The notes: generated from the letters alone by a model not told the origin. A DNA stretch of 64,000 bases from CBDCMJ01 sp965224325 (GCA_965224325.1 CBDCYT010000017.1:1-64000), one strand, 5' to 3'; shown: positions 1 to 9,514, counted from the stretch's first letter. Made by a program: numbers and translations.

Positions 1-535
1 GTCCTGGAAGGTTTCCCCCGTTCGCTCCACCCGCCCCTTTGCCTGCGGCGACAGGGCGAATATCATCTGGACCCCGAGTTCGTCCATGGCCCGGCTGAAC
101 TGGGTTGGACCACTGGAGATTCCGGTCCGGGCGTGTGCTTGAATACCCCGTGCCGGTCAGCGTAGAGGGCCACCGGCGCGCCGCAGCGCTCTAACAGGCC
201 CTGCATCAGCAGGAAGTAGGTGCGTGCGTCCTCCTCTGCCCGCAGAAGAGGGCGCTCGCCACAGCCCCGGTGGCGTCGTCCACAGCGATCAGGAGCATGA
301 ACTGTAGTCCGTTGTTCCCCAGCCACCGGTGATAGCTGCCGTCCATCTGGATCAGCATACCCTCACGAGGCATGCGCTGACGGCGCACACGGTGCTTGGG
401 TGGACGCCTCTTCCGAGGACTGCTCAGGCCGACGTTCAACAGGATACGCCGCAAGGTGCTCCTGCTGATGTCGATACCCTCACGTTCACTGAGCAGCTCG
501 CTCAGGTGAGTGTGGTTGGTTCCCGTGTAGCGGAG
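1..535 (-). pseudogene. ISNCY-like transposase remnant (integrase core)
   Basis: The minus-strand translation matches the middle of the intact transposase at 39659-41188: the conserved basic block RRRPPKHRVRRQRMPREGML, then QMDGSYHRW and AVDDATG, then YFLL and ALYADRHGVFKHTPG. The match is split between two reading frames, with a shift near position 240, so the copy is dead. The N-terminal helix-turn-helix region is missing beyond about 535, where IS1182-type sequence on the other strand begins. The left part continues outside the window. Sequence comparison is with the copy in this window; the family name is inferred. Confidence 0.8.
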
Positions 536-539
536 GAGA

Positions 540-1126
540 CGACCGGGACGAGGGTGCCGATGACGTTAGCCGACGCTGGCTACTTCGCCGCGAACCACCT
601 AGCGGAGTGCGGCCAGCGAGGCCAGCAGGTGGTGGTGTCAGAGGCACGGCAGCGGTTCCTCACAGACGCGTATCACAAGGACCGATTCACCTATTACGAA
701 CAAAGCGACAGCTTTACGTGTCCACAGGGACGGAGGCTCAAGTTCCTTCGCATCCAACATACGAATGGAGTTCCGCTGCGTCTGTACCGAGCCTCTGGAG
801 CCGCCTGCCAGGCGTGCCCAGCCCCCGGAGTCTGTACGAGGGCCCGCGAGACAGGCCGCAGTCTGGCGATAGGGCCCCATGACGCGGTGCTACGCCGCCA
901 CCGCGCCTGGAGGTCCACGTTAGCCGCCAAAGAGGCGTACCGCCTGAGAAAGCGCCTGGTCGAGCCGGTCTTCGGCATCATCAAGGAACAGCAAGGGGCG
1001 CGGAGATTCCTGCTGCGTGGCCTCGCCAACGTGGCGGCCGAGTGGACCATGCTGGCCACTGCCTTCAACCTGCGCACGCTCTACCGGGTGTGGAGTTCCT
1101 CCCTTCATCTTCAACTCTCGACCTGA
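540..1126 (+). pseudogene. IS1182-family transposase, C-terminal half
   Basis: The frame encodes the C-terminal half of an IS1182-type DDE transposase: LADAGYF near the start (second catalytic Asp region), a Cys-containing insert (SFTCPQGRRLKF, then CQACPAPGVC), and the usual ending RLVEPVFGIIKEQQGARRF with the catalytic Glu. The reading frame stays open upstream to 329, but 329-535 is antisense to an ISNCY remnant, so that part is a chance fusion. The N-terminal half is absent. This copy is from a different IS1182 subgroup than those at 12.5 and 24.2 kb, because it has the Cys-rich insert and they do not. Confidence 0.8.
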
Positions 1127-1580
1127 CGGTCCGGAACCTTGTCATGTCTCGCAAGCTGAGGCAATTGACGGCGACCCCTCACCCCATCGTCTGCGTCACA
1201 CTTCGCGTCGAAGTAAGCCTGCCGACAGACGTCCTTCTGAGACAGGCTCAATAGAAAACATTTTTTGTGCAAAGCCAGAAACACCGCCTACGATGATAAA
1301 CTACGTCGATCCGGACGTGGGCCGGGAAGGGAAGGATACCGGCGCCAGTGGTAAGAAGTGTGGTAAGTGGCGTTTTTTAGCCCAGAAAATACCCGTTTGC
1401 AGATAAAGAATACTAAATCCCTCCGGGTACCAAAGGTTTCTTGGCAAACACCGGTAACGCCCCCAAGGACGCCACTCTACTGCCAACGCCGCATTGCCCC
1501 AGGGTCTTTTAGTTTTCGCGACAACTCTTATTTTCCCATGCGCTTTGGGCTTGTCCAATGACAGTCCAACGTCAAGAACG

Positions 1581-1630
1581 TATGGATTCCCGCTTTCGCG
1601 GGAAAGGCAGGTGCGCGGCGGGTATGACGG
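1581..1630. repeat. Partial REP-like palindrome (gcgggaatcc family)
   Basis: tatggattcccgctttcgcg followed by ggaa matches the arms of the longer repeats at 61821-61940 and 62791-62902. It lies in a non-coding gap upstream of ybeY, and only one arm is well preserved. Confidence 0.6.
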
Positions 1631-1672
1631 ACGGCAGACAATTAAAAGCCCCTGCGCATTGCCCCCCGCTCC

Positions 1673-1701
1673 TTGAAGCGCCACTCTCGCCAGCGTATAA
1701 T
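1673..1701 (+). promoter_or_regulatory. Sigma-70-type promoter for ybeY-dnaX-ebfC
   Basis: TTGAAG (1673-1678) and TATAAT (1696-1701) are separated by 17 bases. Transcription would start near 1708, just upstream of the first possible start codon of ybeY at 1735. It is the best promoter match I noticed in the window and sits where the conserved operon begins. Confidence 0.6.
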
Positions 1702-1734
1702 TAGCCACGCCCCTCCAGCCCTTCATCCTGAGGT

Positions 1735-2373
1735 TTGCCTGGACGGATTCAACCCTCAAGAGTCCGCCAGCAAGGGTTCGCGAAGTTCATTGAGCAAGTC
1801 TTGGACCAATTGGAGCTCTTGATAGGCAGTCTAATAGACACTTCCGTTGATGAACCCATTCCTGCGGTCCTGGGGGACGCCTGGCTCACTGCGGCGGTGG
1901 AGGCGGCACTGGGTCTAGCGGTACCCAGCGACGAGGCGTATCAGGTAAGCCTGCTGGTCACCGGCGACGACGTTGTGCAGGGGTTGAACCGGGACTACCG
2001 CGGTCTAGATGAAGTGACCGACGTGCTCTCTTTTTCCGCTTCTCATTCCGGCTCGTGGGAGGGTGACCCCGGCGCTCCGCAATCCTACCCGGACGGCGGC
2101 AACGACGATGGGGCTCCGCCCTTTGTGTATCCCTCAGGCGAACCGGCACCCCTAGGCGAAGTGGTGATATCTTATCCTCAGGCCCAACGGCAGGCCGCCC
2201 AGAAGGGCTGGCCCGTCGACCGGGAATTGGCCCTGCTCATAGCCCACGGAATCTTGCACCTTGCAGGGCACGACCACCTGGACCCCCAGTCGGAGGGGGA
2301 GATGCAAGCAAAAGAGCAAGCCGCTTTGAAATTGATTCCGGAAGTGTCTTTACCCGGAATCACACCGGATTGA
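1735..2373 (+). CDS. ybeY: Endoribonuclease YbeY (rRNA maturation factor)
   Basis: YbeY is a single-strand-specific metal-dependent endoribonuclease involved in 16S rRNA 3' processing and ribosome quality control. The signature HGILHLAGHDH supplies the three metal-binding His residues, and NRDYRGLDEVTDVLSF is the typical upstream motif. A Gly/Pro/Asp-rich insert of about 30 residues separates DVLSF from LGEVVIS and is longer than usual. The start is uncertain. TTG 1735 gives 212 residues, but the first 28 look unlike YbeY, and TTG 1819 (after ggagctc) fits the family N-terminus better. dnaX begins 17 bases downstream, so the two are probably co-transcribed. Confidence 0.9.
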   Translation: MPGRIQPSRVRQQGFAKFIEQVLDQLELLIGSLIDTSVDEPIPAVLGDAWLTAAVEAALGLAVPSDEAYQVSLLVTGDDVVQGLNRDYRGLDEVTDVLSFSASHSGSWEGDPGAPQSYPDGGNDDGAPPFVYPSGEPAPLGEVVISYPQAQRQAAQKGWPVDRELALLIAHGILHLAGHDHLDPQSEGEMQAKEQAALKLIPEVSLPGITPD

Positions 2374-2390
2374 GGCAGGACGCTGAGTAG

Positions 2391-4037
2391 ATGACCTCCC
2401 AGGTTTACTATCGCAAGTGGAGGCCCAGCAGCTTTGCAGAGTTGGTGGGCCAAGAACACGTGGCCACCACTCTACGCCATGCCGTCACGCAGCAGAGGGT
2501 GTCTCATGCCTACCTGTTTTGCGGACCCCGCGGCTCTGGCAAAACCACCACCGCCCGGCTTATCGCCAAGGCTGCCAATTGTCTCGAACCGGAAGACGGC
2601 GATCCATGTAACGCCTGCAACATTTGTTTGGCGGCAAACGACGGCCGGTTCTTAGACATCATCGAGCTAGACGCCGCCAGCAACCGGGGCATCGACGAAA
2701 TCCGAGACATTCGTGAGAAAGTAAACTTCTCTCCAGCCCAGGGCAGGCGAAAGGCGTACATCATAGACGAGGCCCACATGCTTACGGACGCGGCCTCCAA
2801 CGCCTTCCTAAAAACCCTGGAAGAGCCTCCCGCTCACGTTATATTCATCCTCTGCACTACAGAGGTGCATAAGATCCCGCCGACTATTATCTCCCGGTGC
2901 CAACGCTTCGACTTCCGCCGCATACCGTCGGGACTCATCTATAACCGTCTCAAGGAGATCGTCGACACCGAAGGAGTCGCGGCGGAGCCCGAGGCCCTGC
3001 GTCTGGTGTCCCGCCAGGCCGCGGGGAGCCTTCGAGACGCCCAAAACCTCCTGGAGCAACTGGTAGTGTCCCAAAGTGAAGGCGTGGGGCTGCGCCACGT
3101 CGAGGACTTGCTCGGACTAGGCCACAGCGAAAATTGGTTAGAGTTGGTCACGCACCTGCTCATGGGCAACACCTCGTCCTCCCTGGGCCTGGTCAACCAA
3201 GCGGCTTGGGATGGGACCGACCTGCGGCACCTGCACCAGCAGACTCTGGAGCTATTGCGGGCGGCGCTGCTGCTACGATGGGACTCAGCGGAGTCGTTGG
3301 ACCTTCCGGACCACGTCACCAGCCAATTGCAGCAACTCGTAGACCACGTCCCGCCGTGGCGTATTGGTAGAGCGGTAAAAACCTGGGGCGAGGTCAATAT
3401 GCGCTACGACGCACCATCTACCTTGCCCTTAGAGCTAGCAGTGGTGGAGATTTGCGGGGACCAGGCGCCGACGCAGCCGGTTGAAGTCGAACATGCGGCT
3501 CCCGCCCCCGCTAAAGTCAATTCTGCACCAAAGCCGCGGCCCGCTGCCCCGGCTCGTTCAGCGCCCGCGGCAGCTGAGGCCGCACAGCCTCAGCCCTCGG
3601 CCCCCAATACGGGAACTCCGGTCAACCCTGGAGCGGCGCCGGGCGGCGCCCCAAGCGAAGCCAACGACGCGACTGCCCAGGCTTGGGCAGCTACGGTGAA
3701 GCTCCTGACCCGGCACAAAGGGAAAAAATATAATCTTGGGGCGCTGCTGCGGGACTGCCGGGCCGACGCAATTTCGCTTGAGGAACAAACCCTCGTGCTC
3801 GCCTTCACGCATCGTGCCCACATGGAGCGCATGCAGGAAGAGATGGACGACCCCAAGGCCCGAGACGTAGTGACCGAAATAATCGGCCAACACTTCTCGG
3901 GGGCCCAGGGGTTTAGACTGACTTTGATAGAAAGCAACGGTGTGGGGAGCGCCTCTCTCCGGTCAGCCCAAAACAGCCCATTGGTGCGCGCCGCAATGGG
4001 TATGGGCGCTGTAATTCTAGAGGAGGTTCCGGAATGA
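2391..4037 (+). CDS. dnaX: DNA polymerase III subunit gamma/tau
   Basis: This is the clamp-loader ATPase of the replicative polymerase. The AAA+ domain shows Walker A GPRGSGKT (about residues 45-52), a zinc-binding cysteine set (C64, C73, C76, C79), the DEAH Walker B box (126-129) and the SRC arginine-finger motif. Domain III follows, then a Pro/Ala-rich linker (about 370-430) and a tau-like C-terminal domain. 548 residues is normal for a bacterial DnaX. I see no obvious slippery site for producing gamma. The stop overlaps the ebfC start in an ATGA, which implies translational coupling. Confidence 0.97.
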   Translation: MTSQVYYRKWRPSSFAELVGQEHVATTLRHAVTQQRVSHAYLFCGPRGSGKTTTARLIAKAANCLEPEDGDPCNACNICLAANDGRFLDIIELDAASNRGIDEIRDIREKVNFSPAQGRRKAYIIDEAHMLTDAASNAFLKTLEEPPAHVIFILCTTEVHKIPPTIISRCQRFDFRRIPSGLIYNRLKEIVDTEGVAAEPEALRLVSRQAAGSLRDAQNLLEQLVVSQSEGVGLRHVEDLLGLGHSENWLELVTHLLMGNTSSSLGLVNQAAWDGTDLRHLHQQTLELLRAALLLRWDSAESLDLPDHVTSQLQQLVDHVPPWRIGRAVKTWGEVNMRYDAPSTLPLELAVVEICGDQAPTQPVEVEHAAPAPAKVNSAPKPRPAAPARSAPAAAEAAQPQPSAPNTGTPVNPGAAPGGAPSEANDATAQAWAATVKLLTRHKGKKYNLGALLRDCRADAISLEEQTLVLAFTHRAHMERMQEEMDDPKARDVVTEIIGQHFSGAQGFRLTLIESNGVGSASLRSAQNSPLVRAAMGMGAVILEEVPE

Positions 4038-4330
4038 ACCGCAACATGATGCGTCAAGCCCAAAAGCAATTGTCCCAACTCCAGAAAATTCAGGAAGAGT
4101 TGGAGACCCTTATCGTGGAAGGCAGCGCCGGGGGAGGCGTGGTCAAGATAACCATGTCGGGCAAGCAGGTAGTGGACTCGGTTACCATAGAGCCGGAGGC
4201 TGCGGAAGACTTGGAGCTGTTGCAAGATTTAGTGGCCGCGGCCATCAATGACGCCTTCAGTAAAGCGCAGGAGTTGGCAGCCGAAAAAATGGGCCCCCTT
4301 ACCGGCGGCTTGAAGGGGCTTGGGCTTTAG
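4034..4330 (+). CDS. ebfC: Nucleoid-associated protein, YbaB/EbfC family
   Basis: This is a 98-residue YbaB/EbfC-type DNA-binding protein. It begins with a Met/Gln-rich helix (MNRNMMRQAQKQLSQLQKIQ), has the central VKITMSGKQVVDSVTIEPEA strand region, and ends with an AAINDAFSKAQELAAEKMG helix. These proteins form dimers that bind and bridge DNA. It is the usual partner of dnaX and recR. It overlaps dnaX by four bases, while recR is unusually about 900 bases away. Confidence 0.95.
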   Translation: MNRNMMRQAQKQLSQLQKIQEELETLIVEGSAGGGVVKITMSGKQVVDSVTIEPEAAEDLELLQDLVAAAINDAFSKAQELAAEKMGPLTGGLKGLGL

Positions 4331-5232
4331 CAACATTGCTTTGACGGCAGAATGTTAGGGAAGTTATAGGCGTGCCTACCGAAAAACCGCTCCGGGGAAG
4401 TTGTTTTGAGGGTGGCTAGGGTAGCTGCGGGAGTAGATTCAGCAGACCACAAGGGAGGGGCGTCTTTGCGCCCAGGGGGCTCTCCGGCGTCTTGGCTACA
4501 ACCATAAGGGATGGAACAGGGTCTATCTTCCGGACCGACGGCCGGACTCACGCCCGGGCCGGGGGCTTTTGCCGGCAACGGACCCCATCGCATCCCTGGT
4601 TGTAAGACCACTAGGTGTCCGGAAGGCCCACTATTCCCTCCTTGATGGCAAGCCGTAATCGATGTCGCCATGTGCTGGCTAGAAGGTATTGGGTTGTGGG
4701 ATATTGCCCTCAACTCCGGCCTTGAAAGGCTACCTCTTTCTGCGGGCGGAGTGGTATTTGGCAGTGCAAGGGGGAGCCAGCGCCTTCACAAATCATAAAC
4801 ACCGATCCAGATGCCCTAACTAATTCGTATCTACAGCAGAAGGCGCATCGCGGCGACGCCGGACAGCATGGCGTAACATATAGGCGGTGTAAAGCGGGGA
4901 TCGCATTTTGATTGATCCACACCGGTTAATTCGCCCACACCGACGCCAGCAAAGGGCGTCCTAGGCATTGAGTGCCGAGCATTGACCGCTGAACTTTGAA
5001 ACCGGGAATGGCGTCGAAAGACGGCTTTAGCGCAAACCTCACCCTTGGGAACGGAGAAGCCAAACGTATCTAAGTTCACCGGTACCGTGCGGAACGGACT
5101 TGAGCGTGGGACCGGCATTAAGCTACCGGCACAGGGGAGCCGGTTCGGCTGTCTCATCCTTGGTCAGGAGTTGGGCGTGTCTTTGAAAACATTCGCCGGC
5201 GACATGCCAATGCGCCCGCCTCAGGTTTTCCC
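4331..5232. other. Non-coding gap between ebfC and recR
   Basis: About 900 bases with no convincing reading frame on either strand. I looked for SRP RNA, RNase P RNA and tmRNA signatures and found none. A ggtgtccggaagg stretch near 4614 recalls the SRP loop, but its surroundings do not match. The gap is notable because ebfC and recR are normally adjacent. Confidence 0.5.
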
Positions 5233-5847
5233 GTGAGTTCCGACCAGCTGCCGTCCGCCGCTCCGTCCCTGGCTCACTTGGTCCGGGAGTTGCATAAGCT
5301 TCCCGGAATAGGCCCCAAGACCGCCCAGCGCCTTGCTTACCACATTATTCGCCTGCCCGAAGAAGAAGCCTACGCCTTGGCGGATGCGGTGAGCGCCGCG
5401 AAACAGAATATTATCTTCTGCCAGGAATGCCAGAATCTGTCCGATCAGTCTCCATGTTCCATTTGCTCCGACCACCACCGAAACCGGTCCCAAGTGTGCG
5501 TCGTGGAGGAGGCGTTGGACGTGCTGGCCTTGGAGCAGGCCCGCTGCTTCCGGGGGTTGTACCATGTGCTTCACGGCGCCATCTCGCCCATAAACGGTAT
5601 AGGGCCGGACCGGCTCAAGCTTAAAGAACTGTTCTCCCGCCTTTCCACGGAAGAGGTGGAGGAGTTGGTAATCGCCACCAACCCCACGTTGGAAGGGGAA
5701 GCAACCGCGATGTACATCCGGCGTCATCTTCCTCGGCAAAACGTCAGGGTCACCCACTTGGCCCGAGGTCTCCCCATGGGCGGCTCCTTGGAGTACACTG
5801 ACACTACTACCCTAGGCCGGGCGTTCCAGGGCCGGCAGGAACTCTGA
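5233..5847 (+). CDS. recR: Recombination mediator RecR
   Basis: RecR works with RecO (encoded immediately downstream) to load RecA at gaps and ends. The N-terminal helix-hairpin-helix (LPGIGPKTAQRLA, about residues 23-35), a four-Cys zinc finger (C63, C66, C75, C78) and the Toprim domain (VCVVEEALDVLALE through HGAISPINGIGPDRL) appear in normal order. 204 residues is typical. The start is GTG 5233 with only a weak upstream ribosome-binding site. One base separates the stop from the recO start. Confidence 0.96.
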   Translation: MSSDQLPSAAPSLAHLVRELHKLPGIGPKTAQRLAYHIIRLPEEEAYALADAVSAAKQNIIFCQECQNLSDQSPCSICSDHHRNRSQVCVVEEALDVLALEQARCFRGLYHVLHGAISPINGIGPDRLKLKELFSRLSTEEVEELVIATNPTLEGEATAMYIRRHLPRQNVRVTHLARGLPMGGSLEYTDTTTLGRAFQGRQEL

Positions 5848-5848
5848 G

Positions 5849-6640
5849 ATGCCGGTCTCCAAGTCCTATCGGTGCGAGGCGTTGGTCCTAAAAAATTCGC
5901 CCTTCGGCGAAGCCGGTGCGATGGTAACCTTTTTTACCCGCGACCACGGCAAAGTAAGGGCTGTTGCCCGGGGAGCCAGGCGGTCCACCAGCAAACTCGT
6001 AGGCCACCTGGAACCCTTGACTCACGTACAACTTGCCATGGCTCACGGCCGAAACCTGGACTACATCAACCAGGCTCAGGTCATCCGCGATTTTTCCGGC
6101 CTTAAGGGGGAGTTGGACGTCTTGGCCAAAGCGCTATACGTGGCGGAGTTGGTGGATGGGTTCGGCGCCGAGGCAAACTCAAACCCGGCCCTCTATGACC
6201 TGGCCTTAGAAACCCTCCACTCCATAGAGGAACACCAAGGGGGACCCCAAGATTCGGAATGGCCTCTAAGATTCTTCGAACTCCATCTTCTCCGGGTTTC
6301 CGGACTGATGCCTGAGCTCTACCTATGCGTGGAATGCCGCCAGACTTTGTCCCCCGGCCACCACCGGTTTGGGCCCACGGTAGGCGGCGCCCTTTGCTTC
6401 AATTGCAGGCCGGAATCGGCCCGGGTCTTTCCCATGTCCCTGAGGGCCCTTAAAGTGCTGCGGCTTATGCACCGGGGGCCCTTGAAAGAGGTCATCGCCC
6501 TCAAAGGAGACCCGACCCTTAGGCAAGAGGTCAAGGTCTTGACCTCCGGCGCGCTAAGCTACTGGCTGGAGCGGGAAATCCGCTCCAACTCATTCCTCGA
6601 TCAGCTATACAGCGAATCGGAGAAAGGCGTATATACTTAG
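5849..6640 (+). CDS. recO: DNA repair protein RecO
   Basis: The N-terminal OB fold starts with CEALVLKNSPFGEAGAMVTFFTRDHG, a typical RecO opening. It is followed by the helical domain and a zinc-binding site (C160, C163, C183, C186). RecO binds SSB and RecR and promotes strand annealing and RecA loading. At 263 residues its length is normal. The start ATG 5849 directly follows recR, so the two form a two-gene operon. Confidence 0.95.
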   Translation: MPVSKSYRCEALVLKNSPFGEAGAMVTFFTRDHGKVRAVARGARRSTSKLVGHLEPLTHVQLAMAHGRNLDYINQAQVIRDFSGLKGELDVLAKALYVAELVDGFGAEANSNPALYDLALETLHSIEEHQGGPQDSEWPLRFFELHLLRVSGLMPELYLCVECRQTLSPGHHRFGPTVGGALCFNCRPESARVFPMSLRALKVLRLMHRGPLKEVIALKGDPTLRQEVKVLTSGALSYWLEREIRSNSFLDQLYSESEKGVYT

Positions 6641-6741
6641 GCAATGTCAGCAACCGTGTCCAGTGGAGAGCGTTGGCAACTCGTCAATTCGGCCCACTCA
6701 CAACTGGTTATACACTCAAGCATGAGGAAAACGGAAAAGTA

Positions 6742-8298
6742 GTGTTTAGCAAAATATTGATCGCCAACCGGGGTGAAATCGCGTGCAGGATCATTCGCAC
6801 TTGCCGAAACATGGGTATCAAGACTGTGGCGGTGTACTCGACAGCAGACCAAAACAGTCTCCCCGTTCGCTTGGCCGACGAAGCTTACTTATTGGGGGGC
6901 GCTTCCCCTGAGGATAGCTACCTAAACTCGGAGAAGATCCTACAGGTGGCCCTGGAAAGCGGCGCAGAGGCCGTGCATCCCGGTTATGGGTTCCTCTCAG
7001 AAAACCCCAACTTCGCCCGTCAATGCCAGGACGCGGGCATTCGCTTCATCGGTCCGACGCCTGAAGTGATGGAGAAAATGGGGGACAAACTGCAAGCCCG
7101 CAAGCTGGCTCGAAAGGCTGGACTCACCGTACTGCCGGGCAGCGACGAGGAGGTCTATGACCACCAAGCCGCCGACCGGGCGTGGAAGCTGGGCTTCCCG
7201 TTAATGGTGAAGGCCACCGGCGGCGGCGGCGGCATCGGCATTCATATTGTCGAGTCCATGGATGAGTTGATTCCCATCATCAACCGCACCCGCCAGGTAG
7301 CTGTCCACGCGTTTGGCAGTTCCAAGCTTTATTTCGAGCGGTACCTCAAGGGTGCTTCCCACATCGAGGTGCAGCTCATGGGGGATGAGCACGGCCGGTT
7401 GGTGCACTTGTTCGAGAGAGACTGTTCCATTCAAAGGCGCAACCAAAAACTCGTCGAGGAAACCCAGGCCACCAAGCTGCCCCCCAAGTTGCGTCGGCGT
7501 ATCCACCAACTCGCCCTGAAGTTGGGCCGAAAGCTCGGCTATACCAACGCCGGCACCGTGGAATTCTTGGTGTCGAAGGACCAACAAGTCTACTTCCTGG
7601 AAATGAACCCCCGGCTCCAGGTCGAGCACGGGGTTACCGAACTGGTCACCGGTGTCGACGTAGTGGAACTCCAAATCAGGGTAGCAGCCGGGGAACCTTT
7701 ACCCTTGTCCCAAAAGGACATTCAGCCCCGAGGACACGCTATAGAAGCCCGCGTCTATCCCGAAGACCCGGAAACCTTTCTACCAGTCGCCGGCACTATC
7801 GACGGCCTCTACCTGCCAACGGACGAGCACATCAGAATCGACACTGCCCTCTTCGACGGCTACCGCGTGGCCCAGGAATATGAGCCGCTATTGGCGAAAG
7901 TTATGGCCTGGGGAGAGGACCGCGAGGAAGCGGTGAAACACCTCCTTCGCGCGCTCCTGGCGTTGCGCTTGGAGGGCGTGAAGTGCAACATACCCTTAAT
8001 TCGGGACATTCTATCAACTAAGGAATTCGCCAGCGGCGACTACCATACCGGGTCTTTGCCTCTCTGGATGGAAGCCCGCCGCCGCCAGCCACACCACGTA
8101 GTGAACGGCGCCGCCTCCGCCGATAGCCACGAGAAACCAGACCGGCAAATCGCCGCCGCTATAGGAATCGCGATGGCGATTGCCATGAGGGGCGCGCAAT
8201 CACAAAGCCCAACGCCTATGGTCAGCAGCCCCTGGCTCGCGCAAGGGCGCCGGGATCAACTCCTTTCCCGCACCTTGGGAACTCGGAGTTGGCGATAA
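6742..8298 (+). CDS. accC: Biotin carboxylase subunit (acetyl-/acyl-CoA or pyruvate carboxylase)
   Basis: The enzyme carboxylates biotin with ATP and bicarbonate. FSKILIANRGEIACRIIRTC is the standard AccC N-terminus. It is followed by the glycine-rich ATP loop (KATGGGGGIGIHIV), ERDCSIQRRNQKLVEE, the FLEMNPRLQVEHGVTE active-site block and RGHAIEARVYPEDP. GTG 6742 (after ggaaaag) is chosen. An upstream start at 6673 would add 23 residues unlike the family. The protein, about 518 residues, is some 60 longer than standard AccC because of a C-terminal tail with an Ala/Ile-rich helix (IAAAIGIAMAIAM), as in carboxylase subunits that contact a partner. The biotin carrier gene overlaps it. Confidence 0.93.
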   Translation: MFSKILIANRGEIACRIIRTCRNMGIKTVAVYSTADQNSLPVRLADEAYLLGGASPEDSYLNSEKILQVALESGAEAVHPGYGFLSENPNFARQCQDAGIRFIGPTPEVMEKMGDKLQARKLARKAGLTVLPGSDEEVYDHQAADRAWKLGFPLMVKATGGGGGIGIHIVESMDELIPIINRTRQVAVHAFGSSKLYFERYLKGASHIEVQLMGDEHGRLVHLFERDCSIQRRNQKLVEETQATKLPPKLRRRIHQLALKLGRKLGYTNAGTVEFLVSKDQQVYFLEMNPRLQVEHGVTELVTGVDVVELQIRVAAGEPLPLSQKDIQPRGHAIEARVYPEDPETFLPVAGTIDGLYLPTDEHIRIDTALFDGYRVAQEYEPLLAKVMAWGEDREEAVKHLLRALLALRLEGVKCNIPLIRDILSTKEFASGDYHTGSLPLWMEARRRQPHHVVNGAASADSHEKPDRQIAAAIGIAMAIAMRGAQSQSPTPMVSSPWLAQGRRDQLLSRTLGTRSWR

Positions 8299-8729
8299 CC
8301 ACTTTCCGCATCAAAGTTGGCGACAGCTGGTACACCGTTCAGGTTGGCGACCTCACTTACTCACCGGTGGAAGTCTCCGTAGGTGGTGAGACCTTTCTGG
8401 TAGAGGTGGAAGGCCTTCCGCCTCCACCGGCCGCAAGGCCCCGGCGGGACCGGTCGCGAACGCCAAGCTTTGAAATCCCTTCACCCCCCACCAGTCCCAC
8501 AACATTCAACCCATCCGACGCTATCCTACGCTCTCCAATGCCCGGTAGAGTCATATCGATCATGGTGCGCCCCGGCGACCGAGTGTCGGCGGGCGACGAG
8601 ATTTGCGTGGTCGAGGCGATGAAGATGGAGCAGAGTATTCGGGCTCCGCGGGATGGGGTTGTCAAGACTATTTTCGTTCAGCCCATGGACCAGGTGAACG
8701 CCGACGATCCCCTGGTGGAGTTGGAGTAG
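8289..8729 (+). CDS. Biotin carboxyl carrier (biotinyl-lipoyl domain) protein
   Basis: The C-terminal biotinyl domain contains the biotinylation motif VVEAMKMEQ, with Lys112 as the modified residue, preceded by LRSPMPGRVISIMVRPGD. An N-terminal segment of about 45 residues resembles the small beta domain seen in OadA/PCC-type carriers, and a Pro/Arg-rich linker (45-78) joins the two. The TTG start at 8289 overlaps the accC stop by 10 bases, so the two subunits are translationally coupled. The carboxyltransferase is not in the window, so the substrate cannot be assigned. Confidence 0.9.
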   Translation: MAITTFRIKVGDSWYTVQVGDLTYSPVEVSVGGETFLVEVEGLPPPPAARPRRDRSRTPSFEIPSPPTSPTTFNPSDAILRSPMPGRVISIMVRPGDRVSAGDEICVVEAMKMEQSIRAPRDGVVKTIFVQPMDQVNADDPLVELE

Positions 8730-8947
8730 CATGAAGAAGGGTCTATGGCGGGTCTCGCACCTGCCGCGCAACTGATAAAGCGTTGGGTCAACCCGGCCGC
8801 GCCGGGACCTCAACCTCGTGAGAGGGGTGCCTGAGGCTCATTTCGTTGAATTGAATTAGGGAATTGAATTAGGCACTGCGGATTAAGGACGCCGGATGGA
8901 GCGTCGCGAATTAAGCCCGGCAGCCTGAACACGGCGGATGAAGCACG

Positions 8948-8974
8948 TTAGAATCAGCGGCCTTAGTGTATAAT
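8948..8974 (+). promoter_or_regulatory. Possible promoter for the 9036 gene
   Basis: TTAGAA (8948-8953) and a perfect TATAAT (8969-8974) are 15 bases apart, slightly short. They are followed 61 bases later by the GTG start at 9036. The rest of the 8730-9035 gap contains only a short direct repeat (gaattgaattagg) and no gene. Confidence 0.35.
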
Positions 8975-9035
8975 CCCGCGCAACGGATTCCCCCGAAATC
9001 GCCGGTCTTCCACTCTCCGTCAGAAGCGTTTAGCT

Positions 9036-9413
9036 GTGCGCAGAATCCTAACCTTGATTGCCATCTTGGTGTTCATTGCCCTTGTAGGCCTAGCCGGCGC
9101 GGGCGTACGCGAATTGCTGGACAACGAGAAGATCGAGTCCCCGGGGGCAGCGGAAGCCCCAGCGGACGCAAGACAGCCGGACGATAATCCACGGCTCACA
9201 CGAGAAGACGCCGTAAATCTCATCCAGACTCACATGTCCACCAACCAGGAAATCTCCCGCACCTGTTTGCTGATTTTCGCTTCCACCGGCCAGTCGACCA
9301 CCTTGCTGAGAGACTTGACCGCCTCGTATGCGGGTGACGGGCTTTGGATCGTGTCTAACGAACTATGCACCTTTGCTCTGAGTGACCACACCGGCAAGGT
9401 GACCGGTCCATAA
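9036..9413 (+). CDS. Small membrane-anchored or secreted hypothetical protein
   Basis: I do not recognise this 125-residue protein. It has one N-terminal hydrophobic segment (ILTLIAILVFIALVGLAGAG, residues about 4-23), which would act as a signal anchor. An acidic, Pro-containing stretch and then a compact domain with two Cys (SRTCLLIFAS and NELCTF) follow. The C-terminal part looks like a small extracytoplasmic domain. GTG 9036 puts two Arg directly before the hydrophobic segment, as expected for a signal anchor. It stands alone, downstream of the carboxylase genes. Confidence 0.65.
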   Translation: MRRILTLIAILVFIALVGLAGAGVRELLDNEKIESPGAAEAPADARQPDDNPRLTREDAVNLIQTHMSTNQEISRTCLLIFASTGQSTTLLRDLTASYAGDGLWIVSNELCTFALSDHTGKVTGP

Positions 9414-9514
9414 TCGCCGCCGGCCGCAGGGTACAGGAGCATAGATAGGAGCCGCTGGCCGTGCATCCGGGCGCCTGCCAACGGGCCGCAAACCATCCAT
9501 CACCGACCCGGCTC

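Noticed and set aside
4550..4650. Possible SRP RNA (ggtgtccggaagg)
   Set aside because: Only the short loop-like string matches; the surrounding helix sequence of SRP RNA is absent.
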